Origin: SHZI01 sp031395645
GTDB taxonomy: Bacteria; Pseudomonadota; Gammaproteobacteria; Steroidobacterales; GCA-2729495
DNA: 64,000 nt
NCBI GenBank assembly: GCA_031395645.1
Contig: JANNJM010000072.1
Span: 1 to 64,000, forward strand
Direction of reading: 5' to 3'
This document shows, one piece after another, positions 9,601-18,110 of this stretch. The notes below the pieces were generated by a model. The model was not told where the DNA came from. It made no database searches and was given only the letters and a program-made list of their open reading frames with translations. How positions within the stretch are numbered: the first letter of the stretch is position 1; every line of letters starts with the position of its first letter. The position numbers and the translations under genes are program-made.

Positions 9601-10269
9601 ATCGCTGCGCCGGTGGCGCCGATCGCCCAGCTGCCCTCCATCGACGCACTGGTGGCGGAGCGCGCGGCGTTTCTGGCGGAGTATCAGGACGCCGCCTACG
9701 CGGAGTCGTATCGGAAGTTTGTGGCACAGGTACGAGCATCGGAAGCGCCCTTGCAGTCCGGTCTGGCCATGACCGAAGCCGTCGCACGGTACCTCTTCAA
9801 GCTGATGGCCTACAAGGATGAGTACGAGGTGGCCCGCCTGCACACCCGGAAGGCGTTTGCGGACCAGATCGCGACGCTGTTCGAAGGCAACTACAGAATA
9901 GTGCACCACCTCGCGCCGCCGATTCTGGCGCGGCGCAATGCCGGTGGCGAGCTCGTCAAGCAGCGCTACGGCCCGTGGGCGCGCAGCGCGATGCGCGTGC
10001 TGGCTGCGATGAAGGGTCTGCGTGGCGGCCCGTTCGATCCGTTCGGCAGAACGGAAGAACGGCGGCTGGAGAGGGCACTGATCACTGACTTTCGGCGCTG
10101 CGTTGAAGAACTTCTGCCGGCGCTCCGCCGGGAGAACCAGAGCCTGGCCGCGGAAATAGCGTGCATCCCCGAGGGCATACGGGGTTATGGGCACGTGAAG
10201 CAACGTCACCTGAAAGAAGTACGCAGCCGGTGGGAGACGCTGATGATGCGGTGGCGCGCTAGCGGGTAG
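6700..10269 (+). CDS. Indolepyruvate:ferredoxin oxidoreductase, fused subunits
   Basis: A 1189-residue single-chain 2-oxoacid oxidoreductase of the kind found in aerobic proteobacteria. It oxidatively decarboxylates aryl- or branched-chain pyruvates to acyl-CoA. In order: a pyrimidine-binding region (ISGYRGSPLGGYD), a TPP-binding region (GCHYMAVWMD, MGGEGVSWVGQ), a ferredoxin-like cluster region with VCEGCGDC (first Cys at residue 676) and later CNKDYSCLKGFC, then the gamma domain (GIGGTGVITVGQLLG) and a long C-terminal extension typical of this fusion. ATG 6700 is chosen because it begins the conserved N terminus; the upstream open frame is antisense-like leader. The gene probably serves amino-acid breakdown. 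Confidence 0.9.
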   Translation: MTATPNVTDRPSLQRIRLEDRYELEHGRAFMSGIHALVRLPLLQRARDAARGLNTAGFISGYRGSPLGGYDQALWQAKRYLTAQNIVFQPGVNEELAATAVWGTQQLDLYPRSRKFDGVFGIWYGKGPGVDRCGDVFKHANLAGTARHGGVIAIAGDDHVAKSSTAAHQSDHIFKACGLPVFFPASVQEILDLGLHALALSRFAGVWSAMKTIQEVVESATTVEIDADRAQIVLPEDFRVPPGGLHIRWPDPPLDQEARLMDYKWYAALAYIRANKLNHNVIHSGRDRFGIIASGKSFNDTRQALDDLGLDAETCRQLGIRLHKVAVVWPLEATITRDFARGLQEILVVEEKRQVMEYQLKEELYNWRADVRPNVLGKFDEPEGDGTGGEWSWPNPSDNWLLRAKSDLTPAIIAKAIAKRLRKMGVGPEISARMEARIAVIEAKERRLEPLSVHSGPEAGQEGNTPERPPWFCSGCPHNTSTRVPEGSRAVAGIGCHYMAVWMDRSTVTFSQMGGEGVSWVGQAPFTTEQHIFANLGDSTYFHSGLLAIRQSIAAGVNITYKILVNDAVAMTGGQPVEGALTVADMTRELHAEGARRIVVVSDDPDQHLKESVALAPGVTVRHRDDLDEIQRQLRDIPGCTVLIYDQTCAAEKRRRRKRGTLPTPDTTVIINELVCEGCGDCSVQSNCLSVEPVDTPFGRKRRINQSSCNKDYSCLKGFCPSFVTVEGGTLRKPAPLQPGELAGLPPVPEPELPDAEGAWGVVVAGIGGTGVITVGQLLGMAAHLEGKGVVTQDAAGLAQKGGATWSHVQIANAASAIFTTKVDTAKADLVIGCDPIVTADPATLSVMHEGRTGVVLNNHGSPTAAFVEDADWRFPAARCESAIVRAVGRDNVWQFDADHVATRLFGDSVYSNLIMLGFAWQKGRVPLSRAALLRAIEVNGVQVDNNQKAFAWGRACAHDVGAVLGLIAAPVAPIAQLPSIDALVAERAAFLAEYQDAAYAESYRKFVAQVRASEAPLQSGLAMTEAVARYLFKLMAYKDEYEVARLHTRKAFADQIATLFEGNYRIVHHLAPPILARRNAGGELVKQRYGPWARSAMRVLAAMKGLRGGPFDPFGRTEERRLERALITDFRRCVEELLPALRRENQSLAAEIACIPEGIRGYGHVKQRHLKEVRSRWETLMMRWRASG

Positions 10270-10409
10270 CACCATTCCCGCCGGAGCTGCGTGTGGTCGC
10301 GTACAGACGCACCGCTCACACCTCGTTAATGTCTCTCCCGTATTCTGCGTCGTTTACCGGCGCGCCCCAGGCGCAACAACGCCGGTCTTAACATAAGGAT
10401 GATCACATC

Positions 10410-12761
10410 ATGATTTCATCATGCTGGCTTCGCTGCGGCCGCACATTCATGCTGGTGCTGGCGGGCGCTGCCCTCAGCGTCGAATCGTTGCAGGCGCAGA
10501 CGACGGGACCCGTCGCTGCGTACGCCTTCGATGCCGGCAGTGGACTGGTGCTGGCCGACGTCTCCGGAAATGCCAACACCATGACGCTCATCAACGGACC
10601 GGTGTGGGCGCCCGGGCGCTACGGCACTGCGCTGTCATTCGACGCCAACAATGACCGGGCAGTGGCCCAGGCGTACGCTCCGGCACTGAACCTCGCGGGC
10701 GGCAGTCTGACGCTGTCGGCGTGGATCTATCCACGGTCAAACAGCACGTGGCAGATGATCGTGCTGAAGCCCGCCAGCGCGGCGCACGCGGCTCCTTACT
10801 TTGACTGGTCGATGCACCGCGAGAAGTCGACCGGCCGAATCATTGGCTTTTTGGGGTGCGACGCGCAACAGCGCGCGAGCAACGCCACCACGCCGCTCAA
10901 CACCTGGACGCACGTGGCCGTCACCTATGACGGCGTGGCGCTGCGCCACTACCTCAACGGCGCACTGGATCGCACGACGCCGCTGACCTGTACCGTCAAA
11001 AATACCAGCTCCCAGGCCATTCGAATCGGGGCGAACGGGGGCAATGGCGAGGTGATGAACGGCTCGATCGACGACGTGCGTGTCTACAGTCGCGTCCTGT
11101 CCGCCGCCGAGATTCAGGCGGACATGGCGACCCCTGCTGGCAGCCCGGCACCGCCGCCCGATACCACTGTGCCAACCGTCGCGATCGGCGCGCCGCTGGC
11201 CGGCGCCACCGTGAGCAGCACGGTCACGGTCTCCGCGACGGCGTCCGACAATACCGGGGTCGTCGGCGTGCAGTTCCGGCTCAATGGGGCGAATCTTGGC
11301 GCGGAAGACTTAAGCGCGCCGTATGCGACGGCCTGGTCGAGCGCGACGGTAAGCAACGGTCCGCACGTGCTGGCCGCAATCGCGCGTGATGCGGCCGGCA
11401 ACAAGACCACCTCCGGTGCCGTTGCAGTAACAACTTCCAATACCGTCCCCATTCAGACCCTTGCGGCGAGTATCGGGGCATCCCCCGTCGCCGGCCCTGC
11501 GCCACTGATCGGCGTGGATCTCACGGCGAGTGTGTCCGGCACGGCTACCGGGACGACGACGTACACGTTCTACTGCAACCGGCCCGACACCGGCACCAGC
11601 GTGTCCCAGCCCTGGGACCGTCAGGTGACCGGCAGTACCCAGACGGTGCTCGCCGCTGCCGATGTCTGTCGCTACGACACGCCCGGAAGCTACACGGTCA
11701 AGGTGATTGCGCAGCGTGCGGCACTGGCTGCTGAAGCACGCACTGTCATTACCGTAGCCGCGCCAGGCGGTCCGGTGCAGGTGACGCTCAGCGCCAGTCC
11801 TGCCAGCGTCGCGACGGGTGGAACCTCAAACCTGAACTGGACCTCACTCAATGCGGCCTACTGCCAGGCCGGGGGCGCGTGGGCCGGCATCAAGGCGCCG
11901 GCCGGGTCAGCCAGCACGGCCGCGCTGACCGCGGCCACCAACAGCTTCACCCTGACCTGCAGTGGCGCGGCGGGCTCTGCGACGGCGTCCACGGTCGTCA
12001 CCGTATCGGGGGGCGTCGCACAGGCGGGGCTGAACTTCCCAGGGTCGGCAGCCGTGGAGACGACGATGCGTTTCCGGTTCCTGAACCCGCTGGCGATCTT
12101 TCCGGCGACATACATCTGGCGCGCCTATCCGAGGCGTCAGTCCGGCTACTACACTGCCTTCTTCTGGGGTAATGATGATGGCAAGGGAGACATCAGTACG
12201 TTCCTGTGGGCTGGCCGGAACGAGGCAGACAGCTTCTACGGAGCTCACCCGTACCCTGACGGTGGCGGTTCTGCCACCACGACGCACCAGTGGGAAATTG
12301 CCGTTCAGCAGGCGGACTTCGTGAACGGCGTCGTGGTCTATGACCGGTGGTACACGCAAGCGCTACGCGTGTGGACTGACGCCGCCGGCCAGAAGCACCA
12401 CGAGTTCTACTGGGACCTGCCGAACACCGATGCCGCGCATATGGTGTCTCGAACGACCAACGCGGACTGGGGCAACCGCACCCCGCCGGTGCCGGCGCTG
12501 ACCTGGGGCGATGCGCCCTGGGCACCGGGCCGCGAGGTGTGGAACGGAGTCTTGCGCGGAATACAGATCTACTCGGCCAACCTGTCAGTACCCGAAATCC
12601 TGAGCGAGGTCAGTACTCCGTTATCGACTGGCAACGGTGCGAGCAACGTCTGGTACCTGAATCTCAACCCGACGCCCACCGATATTTCGGACAAGTCGGG
12701 TGCCGGCCACAATCCCGCGTGGGTCGGCACGGAGCGACCGACCTTGTGGACGGGTCCTTGA
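10410..12761 (+). CDS. Secreted LamG/Ig-domain protein
   Basis: A 783-residue exported protein with signal peptide (MLVLAGAALSVESLQAQ). Residues about 35-245 form a LamG/concanavalin-like domain (LSAWIYPRSN, THVAVTYDG, IDDVRVYSRVLSAAEI). A bacterial Ig-like domain follows (GATVSSTVTVSATASDNTGVV), then a PKD-like region with Cys pairs, a second Ig-like segment, and a C-terminal beta domain containing another LamG-like closing motif (LRGIQIYSANLSVPEI). Such proteins bind carbohydrate or other surfaces. AAGGAT nine bases before ATG 10410 supports the start. No anchor or sorting tail is visible, so secretion is likely. The ligand is unknown. Confidence 0.8.
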   Translation: MISSCWLRCGRTFMLVLAGAALSVESLQAQTTGPVAAYAFDAGSGLVLADVSGNANTMTLINGPVWAPGRYGTALSFDANNDRAVAQAYAPALNLAGGSLTLSAWIYPRSNSTWQMIVLKPASAAHAAPYFDWSMHREKSTGRIIGFLGCDAQQRASNATTPLNTWTHVAVTYDGVALRHYLNGALDRTTPLTCTVKNTSSQAIRIGANGGNGEVMNGSIDDVRVYSRVLSAAEIQADMATPAGSPAPPPDTTVPTVAIGAPLAGATVSSTVTVSATASDNTGVVGVQFRLNGANLGAEDLSAPYATAWSSATVSNGPHVLAAIARDAAGNKTTSGAVAVTTSNTVPIQTLAASIGASPVAGPAPLIGVDLTASVSGTATGTTTYTFYCNRPDTGTSVSQPWDRQVTGSTQTVLAAADVCRYDTPGSYTVKVIAQRAALAAEARTVITVAAPGGPVQVTLSASPASVATGGTSNLNWTSLNAAYCQAGGAWAGIKAPAGSASTAALTAATNSFTLTCSGAAGSATASTVVTVSGGVAQAGLNFPGSAAVETTMRFRFLNPLAIFPATYIWRAYPRRQSGYYTAFFWGNDDGKGDISTFLWAGRNEADSFYGAHPYPDGGGSATTTHQWEIAVQQADFVNGVVVYDRWYTQALRVWTDAAGQKHHEFYWDLPNTDAAHMVSRTTNADWGNRTPPVPALTWGDAPWAPGREVWNGVLRGIQIYSANLSVPEILSEVSTPLSTGNGASNVWYLNLNPTPTDISDKSGAGHNPAWVGTERPTLWTGP

Positions 12762-12836
12762 GGCAAGATCGCGGGTGCGTTGCCTGGCTGGCCAGGCGTA
12801 CACTCGCGGTCCCACCGGGGACCGGAGTCTGTACGC

Positions 12837-13895
12837 ATGCCTTCAAGCCTTGTCAGCGATCTGCTTGATCGTCGTTCCGTACTGAAGGCGTCCCTCGGGC
12901 TCGGGCTTGGGCTGGGGCTCGGTGCGGAGCCCGGTCGTGCAGCGGGCAAGACCGCCGGGCTGAACTACGCCGACCCGGCCGATAACCTCTACGCCTTCGG
13001 CAAGCTCTGGGCCGGCTACGACAAGCCGGTGATCGGCGGCTTCCACGGCCTGATGTACCTGCGCATCCCGGGCCGGCGCATGGTGCCGGTGTTTGGCTAC
13101 ACGGGCACCGGCGCGCTGCTGGCCCGAATCGACGAAAACAAGGACCTGTGGATCAAGTCCCGCGAGACCGGCTACTTCACTGACCTGCGTACCGGCGACA
13201 TCCTGGAGACCTGGGCGAACCCGTTCACCGGCAAGACGGTGCCGGTCTATCACTTCTACAACGACGTGCTGGTGGGCAAGGTTGGCAAGGAGATCCCGAA
13301 GTTTTTCCTCGGCGTGGAGGGCGACAGCCCCACGCTGATGAACGAAGGTACCGCATTTGCTGATGCCGCCGGTCGCTACCCCTTCATCCTGCCATTCGAG
13401 ACCTACGGCGACGATATGCTGCTGTCCTGGGACTACACCCACGACTACACCAATCCCGTCACACCCGAAGGCTGGCCGCGGTCTTCCACCGGCAAGCGCA
13501 CGACTCCCTCTGAGCATTTCACCTTCAGCTTCTCGAAGCGGGAGCTGGAGGACCGCGACCTGCCCACCGTGCGCTTCACAGCCGGCTTCACGCGCCTGTC
13601 CGAGTGCTGGCCCTTCATGCAGATGGGCGGCACGGAGTTTGCCGGCGCCACCCTGTTCGGCCGCATGTTCAGTCACAAGGGCCTGAAGGGCACCGACGAT
13701 GTTCCTCCGAAGGTGCGGGCCTACATCGAGAAGCACGCGCCGGAGTACCTTACCGTGCCCGATGGCTGGGTGCCCGACAATTCCCGCGTTGATACCTGGA
13801 AGGCCTACGCGCAGGACATTCCGCCGGAGAACCGGGACTACCCCTGGAAGCCCTCGGCGTTTCGGGTGCCGACGGGCAGCGGGCGCCGCTCGTAG
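12837..13895 (+). CDS. DUF1838 family protein with Tat signal
   Basis: 352 residues; the N terminus contains DRRSVLKASLGLGLGLG, a twin-arginine (RRxxLK) export signal, so it is predicted to be exported folded to the periplasm. The body matches the DUF1838 family (for example GFHGLMYLRIPGRRMVP and QMGGTEFAGATLFGRMF), whose biochemical role is not established. A 7-bp hairpin (arms cggtccc/gggaccg) lies just before a GGAG site and the ATG. The TAG stop lies inside a REP-like palindrome, and the radical SAM gene follows 30 bases later on the same strand. Confidence 0.8.
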   Translation: MPSSLVSDLLDRRSVLKASLGLGLGLGLGAEPGRAAGKTAGLNYADPADNLYAFGKLWAGYDKPVIGGFHGLMYLRIPGRRMVPVFGYTGTGALLARIDENKDLWIKSRETGYFTDLRTGDILETWANPFTGKTVPVYHFYNDVLVGKVGKEIPKFFLGVEGDSPTLMNEGTAFADAAGRYPFILPFETYGDDMLLSWDYTHDYTNPVTPEGWPRSSTGKRTTPSEHFTFSFSKRELEDRDLPTVRFTAGFTRLSECWPFMQMGGTEFAGATLFGRMFSHKGLKGTDDVPPKVRAYIEKHAPEYLTVPDGWVPDNSRVDTWKAYAQDIPPENRDYPWKPSAFRVPTGSGRRS

Positions 13896-13914
13896 GAGCG
13901 CGTTCACGCGCGAC
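13892..13914 (-). repeat. REP-like palindrome at a stop codon
   Basis: Reads gtaggagcg, then cgttcacgcg, then cgac. It is a diverged member of the repeat whose better copies are at 41932, 45520, 49988, 60964 and 61557. It starts with the GTAG tetranucleotide of REP elements, and the TAG within it is the stop of the DUF1838 gene. Confidence 0.6.
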
Positions 13915-13925
13915 CCTGCAATCCA

Positions 13926-14981
13926 GTGCGCATCAACACCCTCAAAGACCGCCTCCGGGAGCATGGCGCGCGGCCGGTCCACGAGTCCCGGGTGCTGCGA
14001 ACCTGGGTGCGGGGCTTGCCCATCGACGGTGAGCACGGGACGCCAGAGTTTCCGTCGCGCCTGAAGGCGCTCCTGCAGGGATTGGCCCACGAGCTTGGTG
14101 GCCTTGTGCGCACACGCTCGGGGCACACTGGTGCTGACGGGTCCTCGCGCCTGCTGCTCGATCTGGCGGATGGCCAGTCCGTGGAAACCGTACTGCTGCC
14201 GCCGACCGGTGTCTGCGTATCCACCCAGGTGGGTTGCGCGGTGGGCTGCGTGTTCTGCATGACCGGCCGTCAAGGCCTGATTCGCCAGCTTGGCAGTGCC
14301 GAGATCGTCGCCCAGGTGGTTGTGGCCCGGACCCGCCAGGCCGTGCGCAAGGTCGTGTTCATGGGCATGGGCGAGCCCGCGCACAACCTCGACAACGTGC
14401 TGGAGGCTATTCATCTGCTCGGTACCGAGGGCGAGATCGGGCACAAGAATCTCGTGTTTTCCACCGTGGGCGACCGGCGCGTCTTTGAGCGGCTGCCCGA
14501 GGGGCCGGTGAAGCCGGCGCTGGCGCTGTCGCTGCACACCACTGACCCGGAGCTTCGGAGCCAATTACTGCCGCGCGCGCCGCGCATCGACCCGGCAGAG
14601 CTGGTCGAACTCGGCGAGCGCTACGCCAGGGCCACGACGTACCCAATCCAGTACCAATGGACGCTGCTGGCCGGTGTGAACGACGGCGATGACGAGCTTG
14701 ACCGCATCGTCACGCTGCTCAAAGGCAAGTACGCGGTGCTGAACTTCATTCCCTACAACACGGTAGACGGTTTGCACTATCAACGGCCGTCCTGGGAGCG
14801 TGCGGCCGCAATGGCCCGTTATCTGCATCAGCGGGGTGTGCTGACGAAGCTGCGCAGGTCAGCCGGTCAGGATATTGAGGGCGGCTGCGGGCAGCTGCGG
14901 GCGCGCAGTCCGATGGCAGCTGCCCATTCCTCAAGGCTGGCCGGCCGGCTCGATCAGTCGGGCGGTGTTATTCCTCGGTGA
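13926..14981 (+). CDS. RlmN/Cfr-type radical SAM methyltransferase, short form
   Basis: A 351-residue radical SAM protein related to the 23S rRNA/tRNA adenosine-C2 methyltransferase RlmN. The SAM-cluster cysteines are Cys104, Cys108 and Cys111 (GCAVGCVFC). Both cysteines needed for the methyl-transfer mechanism have counterparts: Cys97 (GVCVSTQ) and Cys321 (EGGCGQL). GEP (MGMGEPAHN) and SLHTTDP motifs fit the family. It starts at GTG 13926. The protein is shorter and more divergent than standard RlmN, so it may be a paralogue with another RNA target. Its last residues run past the conserved CGQL end and overlap the convergent SRAP gene by about 50 bases. Confidence 0.8.
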   Translation: MRINTLKDRLREHGARPVHESRVLRTWVRGLPIDGEHGTPEFPSRLKALLQGLAHELGGLVRTRSGHTGADGSSRLLLDLADGQSVETVLLPPTGVCVSTQVGCAVGCVFCMTGRQGLIRQLGSAEIVAQVVVARTRQAVRKVVFMGMGEPAHNLDNVLEAIHLLGTEGEIGHKNLVFSTVGDRRVFERLPEGPVKPALALSLHTTDPELRSQLLPRAPRIDPAELVELGERYARATTYPIQYQWTLLAGVNDGDDELDRIVTLLKGKYAVLNFIPYNTVDGLHYQRPSWERAAAMARYLHQRGVLTKLRRSAGQDIEGGCGQLRARSPMAAAHSSRLAGRLDQSGGVIPR

Positions 14982-15602
14982 ATTCACTGCCGTGCTGACG
15001 GGGTGCGCCAGCATCTGCTTCTCTGGGTAAGGAAGCAGGCAGGCGAGTGCGGTACCCGTGTCGCCGGCAAGCCAGGCCGCATGATCCTCCCGGCGCAGGA
15101 TTGCCGGCATCCGTGCCCTGCTGTTGTGGATCCCGGTCATGAACGCGTTCGCCGGCATGGTGATGATCGTGCAGGACTCGAGCACTGAACCGTCCGCGGC
15201 AATGGAAGCGTCCCACAGTCCGGCCAGCCCGAACAGCGGCTGATCTTCAAGGTGTATGAACCACGGCTGCTTGCCATCGTCCCGCACCTGCCACTCGTAG
15301 AAGCCCAGGGCCGGGAGCAGGCAACGCCGGCCGTGTTGCCACGGACCGCGGTAGCTGGGCGCTGTCGCAATCGTTTCAATCCGCGCGTTGATGGTGCTGA
15401 GCCTGGGTGGAATGCCCTTCGCCCAGAAGGGCACCAGCCCCCAGCGGAGCAGTTCGCAGGCGCGCGCGCCGTCGCCTTCCCGGACCACGGGCACCGCGGT
15501 CGTTGGCGCAATGTTGTAGCTCTCGAAGAGCGGCGCCGGGCGGGTAAGCGCCCAGTCACGTTCGAGGGCCGCTTCAATTTTCGAGACGTAACGTCCACAC
15601 AC
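14931..15602 (-). CDS. SRAP domain protein (YedK/HMCES family)
   Basis: 223 residues. These proteins crosslink to abasic sites in single-stranded DNA through an N-terminal cysteine and protect them during replication. Here translation starts at GTG 15602, giving Cys2 directly after the initiator (CGRYVS). Conserved elements are present: YNIAPT, RWGLVPFW, NARIET (72-77), PALGFYEW with Glu103 and His158 in the HNSRARMPAIL segment. The GTG start is fixed by the need for Cys at position 2. A GNAT gene is divergent 72 bases away. No LexA-type box is evident in that gap. Confidence 0.9.
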   Translation of the reverse strand: MCGRYVSKIEAALERDWALTRPAPLFESYNIAPTTAVPVVREGDGARACELLRWGLVPFWAKGIPPRLSTINARIETIATAPSYRGPWQHGRRCLLPALGFYEWQVRDDGKQPWFIHLEDQPLFGLAGLWDASIAADGSVLESCTIITMPANAFMTGIHNSRARMPAILRREDHAAWLAGDTGTALACLLPYPEKQMLAHPVSTAVNSPRNNTARLIEPAGQP

Positions 15603-15674
15603 CCGCGTATTCTGCCTGCCGGCGGCAGCCGTAGCAGCCACAGGCACCGTCCAATCGTGTAAATTGCCCGGGCA

Positions 15675-16121
15675 ATGCATCTGACCCTTCTGGAAATCGC
15701 CCGCGACGGCACCACCCCGCAGTCCGGGATCGTCGTGGCAGGCATTGCCGCCGCCGTCGTCCAGGCGACGGGTGAGATGTACCGGACCACCGGTTACAAG
15801 CCCCCGTGGACGGGCTACCTGGCGGCGTCCGGTGAGCAGATCGTGGGCACTTGTGCGTTCAAGACCGCCCCCTCCGACGGTGCCGTCGAGATTGCCTACT
15901 TCACGTTTCCTGGTCACGAAGGGCAGGGTGTTGCCACCGCGATGGCCCGGAAACTCATTGACATCGCCTACGCGACCGATCGCTCGCTGAAAATTATTGC
16001 CCACACGCCGCCGGAGCGAAACGCCTCGAATGCGGTCCTCAACAAGATCGGCTTCCTCCTGCTCGGGGACTATGAGGACCCCGTGGCGGGGACCGTGTGG
16101 GAGTGGGAGTACATCCGCTAG
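15675..16121 (+). CDS. GNAT family N-acetyltransferase
   Basis: 148 residues with a GNAT fold signature: strand 4 EIAYFTFPGHEGQGVATAMA, in which the Q/RxxGxG/A acetyl-CoA loop appears as HEGQGVAT, and a C-terminal NAVLNKIGF motif. It would transfer an acetyl group from acetyl-CoA to an amine; the acceptor cannot be predicted. It starts at ATG 15675, divergent from the SRAP gene. Confidence 0.85.
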   Translation: MHLTLLEIARDGTTPQSGIVVAGIAAAVVQATGEMYRTTGYKPPWTGYLAASGEQIVGTCAFKTAPSDGAVEIAYFTFPGHEGQGVATAMARKLIDIAYATDRSLKIIAHTPPERNASNAVLNKIGFLLLGDYEDPVAGTVWEWEYIR

Positions 16122-16220
16122 CGTAGTCCCAGGCGGTACGAAACCTGGTGAGATCTTCATTCCAGTGTGATCGCACCAGTTTTGCGATCTGGTGCGGCAC
16201 GCGGTTATCCGTAACGATGC

Positions 16221-16454
16221 GTGGTGCACTTCAGGATCACCGGCGAACTATTCCACGTGGAGACGATCGCCCGAGGTTCGGGTATCCGCACGCGTCGTCG
16301 ACTAGTCAAGGTCTACGGGGCAGGACGCTGGCGCAAACTGAAGGGCCTGGCCGAGGTCAGGCTCAGTTCTGGCGAGGTACTTCTGGCAGAGCTACACTGG
16401 TACGAAGCAGCCGGTATTGGCAAGCGAGAGATCAAACTCAAACGCTTCATCTAG
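16221..16454 (+). CDS. Small conserved basic protein
   Basis: A 77-residue protein starting at GTG 16221 (or GTG 16224). It is basic, with GIRTRRRLVKVYGAGRWRK followed by ELHWYEAAGIGKREIKLKR. I have seen similar short proteobacterial proteins of unknown function with this HWYEA-GIG-RE-K-KR ending, but I cannot name a family. It precedes the next small gene by 13 bases on the same strand, so the two are probably co-transcribed. It may bind nucleic acid, judging only from charge. Confidence 0.6.
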   Translation: MVHFRITGELFHVETIARGSGIRTRRRLVKVYGAGRWRKLKGLAEVRLSSGEVLLAELHWYEAAGIGKREIKLKRFI

Positions 16455-16467
16455 GGATACCAAGCTT

Positions 16468-16695
16468 ATGAGCAATGCCCCAAATGCCCTGGTGATCTGC
16501 ATCGACAACGCCGGCTACGAGGCCGCGCTTGAGCGTCGAAAAATCTATGAGTGCCTGCCCGACAGCGAGGCCCTGGGGCGCAGGATGCTGCGGGTTATCG
16601 ACGAGTCCGGCGAAGACTACCTCTACTCCGAAGACCTGTTCGTTGCCGCCCCGTTGCCGGAGGCCGTCCGCCGTGCCGTTCTGAAGTCCGCCTAG
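16468..16695 (+). CDS. Small conserved acidic protein
   Basis: A 75-residue protein from ATG 16468. The core reads YEAALERRKIYECLPD, then LRVIDESGEDYLYSEDLFV and LPEAVRRAV. This pattern occurs in short hypothetical proteins of many proteobacteria. No function is known to me. It follows the basic small protein closely. Confidence 0.65.
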   Translation: MSNAPNALVICIDNAGYEAALERRKIYECLPDSEALGRRMLRVIDESGEDYLYSEDLFVAAPLPEAVRRAVLKSA

Positions 16696-16896
16696 CCCGT
16701 CTTCCTGGGGCGCCACGGGTCTGGACGACCGCTGTCCGCCTTCACCTTCCTGAATACTTCCTGAACAACCACACCTCGCTGCTGGCTGATCCGATCAAAC
16801 CTGGTCAATGGGGGTTTTCTGGCCGGCCCGATTGAGTACACTCCCCAAAGCAGGCCTAAAGAAAATTCAGCCCGTTCAAGCCTCAGGGAGCCAGTC

Positions 16897-17463
16897 ATGT
16901 TCGAACGCACGAAGCCCACGCCGGAATCCGCAAGCCCGGTTGCCAGCCCTTCCCAGCCCTCAGCACCCAGTATCGAGTCCACACCCAGGCCCAGCGCGAG
17001 CAGTCCGGCAACGGCTACTCGCGGCCGGACGACGGCCGTCATCGGACCGTCCATTCAGATCGATGGGACGCTGCGCGGCCAGGAGGATCTGTTCGTCGAA
17101 GGCGAAGTGACCGGCACGATTCAGCTGCAGAACCACACGCTGACCATCGGCACGCAGGGCAAGATCAAGGCGGATGTCTACGCGCACACCGTGTTTGTCG
17201 AAGGCTCCATGGAAGGCGACCTGTTCGGCTCCGAGCAGGTGATTGTCCGCAAGAGTGCCAAAGTTCGCGGGAACATTACGTCGCCGCGGGTGAGCCTGGA
17301 AGACGGTGCTTCCTTCAAGGGTTCCATTGAGATGGACCCGGAGTCGGTGAAGAGCGTGCTCGGATCGAACAGCAGCGCGCAGCGCAGCGTGCCAAAGCCT
17401 GCCGCTTCACCGGCCATGTCGCCGGCTACTCCCATTGGCAGTGCGAGTGGCCAGTCACGCTAA
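16897..17463 (+). CDS. Bactofilin family cytoskeletal protein
   Basis: 188 residues. A Pro/Ser-rich disordered N-terminal tail (about 1-48) is followed by the bactofilin beta-helix core (about 49-145), with repeating short strands such as IQIDGTLRGQEDLFVEGEV and VYAHTVFVEGSMEGDLFGS. A disordered Ser/Pro tail ends the protein. Bactofilins polymerise without nucleotide into filaments that organise cell shape, stalks or peptidoglycan enzymes. No M23 peptidase, the frequent partner, is adjacent. The 200 bases upstream contain no gene. Confidence 0.92.
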   Translation: MFERTKPTPESASPVASPSQPSAPSIESTPRPSASSPATATRGRTTAVIGPSIQIDGTLRGQEDLFVEGEVTGTIQLQNHTLTIGTQGKIKADVYAHTVFVEGSMEGDLFGSEQVIVRKSAKVRGNITSPRVSLEDGASFKGSIEMDPESVKSVLGSNSSAQRSVPKPAASPAMSPATPIGSASGQSR

Positions 17464-17494
17464 TTGTTCGCGTTGATCAACTGACGCGCGGAAC

Positions 17495-18106
17495 GTGGTG
17501 AGTCTTCCGAACCGCACGGCGAATGGGGCGGCTGCGGAACCTGCGCCTGTCAGTGCGCCGCTGTTCCGCCGGCTGGTGGAGTCGCTGAGTGTGGAGCAGC
17601 GCTGCGTCGTGCTTGACCTCGGGTCGGTGCGGCCCGAGACCGTCGCGCTGCTGACGCCCTTCCGCTGCCGCCTGGAGATCGCTGATCTCGCAGACGGGCT
17701 CGAGGCGCTCGACGCGGAGCCAGACCGCGAACTGCGGCGGAAGATGGTCGAGGAGATGTTGCCGCCGCCGCGATCCGAGCCGACCGACCTCGTGCTGTGC
17801 TGGGACCTGCTGAATTACCTGCAGCGGCCTGCCATAGCGACGCTTATGGAGTGTATTGCTGCCAGGCTGCGGCCCGGGGCGTTTGCTCACGCGCTGATCG
17901 TGTATTCCGGGACGACCATGCCGGCGATACCGAGCCAGTTTGCACCGCTTGCGGATGGGCGGCTGATCGAGTCCTTGACGACCGACGCCCGGCGGACCGC
18001 GCCCCGGTACTCGCCCGAAGACCTCGGCAGGTGCATGCGCGGCTTCCGGTCGGAGAGCGCCATGCTGCTGCGGAACGGGATGCAGGAATTCCTGTTTCGT
18101 GCCTGA
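17495..18106 (+). CDS. Class I SAM-methyltransferase-like protein
   Basis: 203 residues, start GTG 17495. A degenerate Rossmann pattern is visible: VVLDLGSV (motif I position), then LEIADLADGLEAL, then DLVLCWDLLNYLQRPAI, where LCWDLLNY resembles the motif IV loop, and LRPGAFAHALIVY. The glycine-rich motif I is weak (LDLGS), so SAM binding is plausible rather than shown. It lies between bactofilin and a convergent DUF418 gene. The substrate is unknown. Confidence 0.6.
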   Translation: MVSLPNRTANGAAAEPAPVSAPLFRRLVESLSVEQRCVVLDLGSVRPETVALLTPFRCRLEIADLADGLEALDAEPDRELRRKMVEEMLPPPRSEPTDLVLCWDLLNYLQRPAIATLMECIAARLRPGAFAHALIVYSGTTMPAIPSQFAPLADGRLIESLTTDARRTAPRYSPEDLGRCMRGFRSESAMLLRNGMQEFLFRA

Positions 18107-18110
18107 GTCG

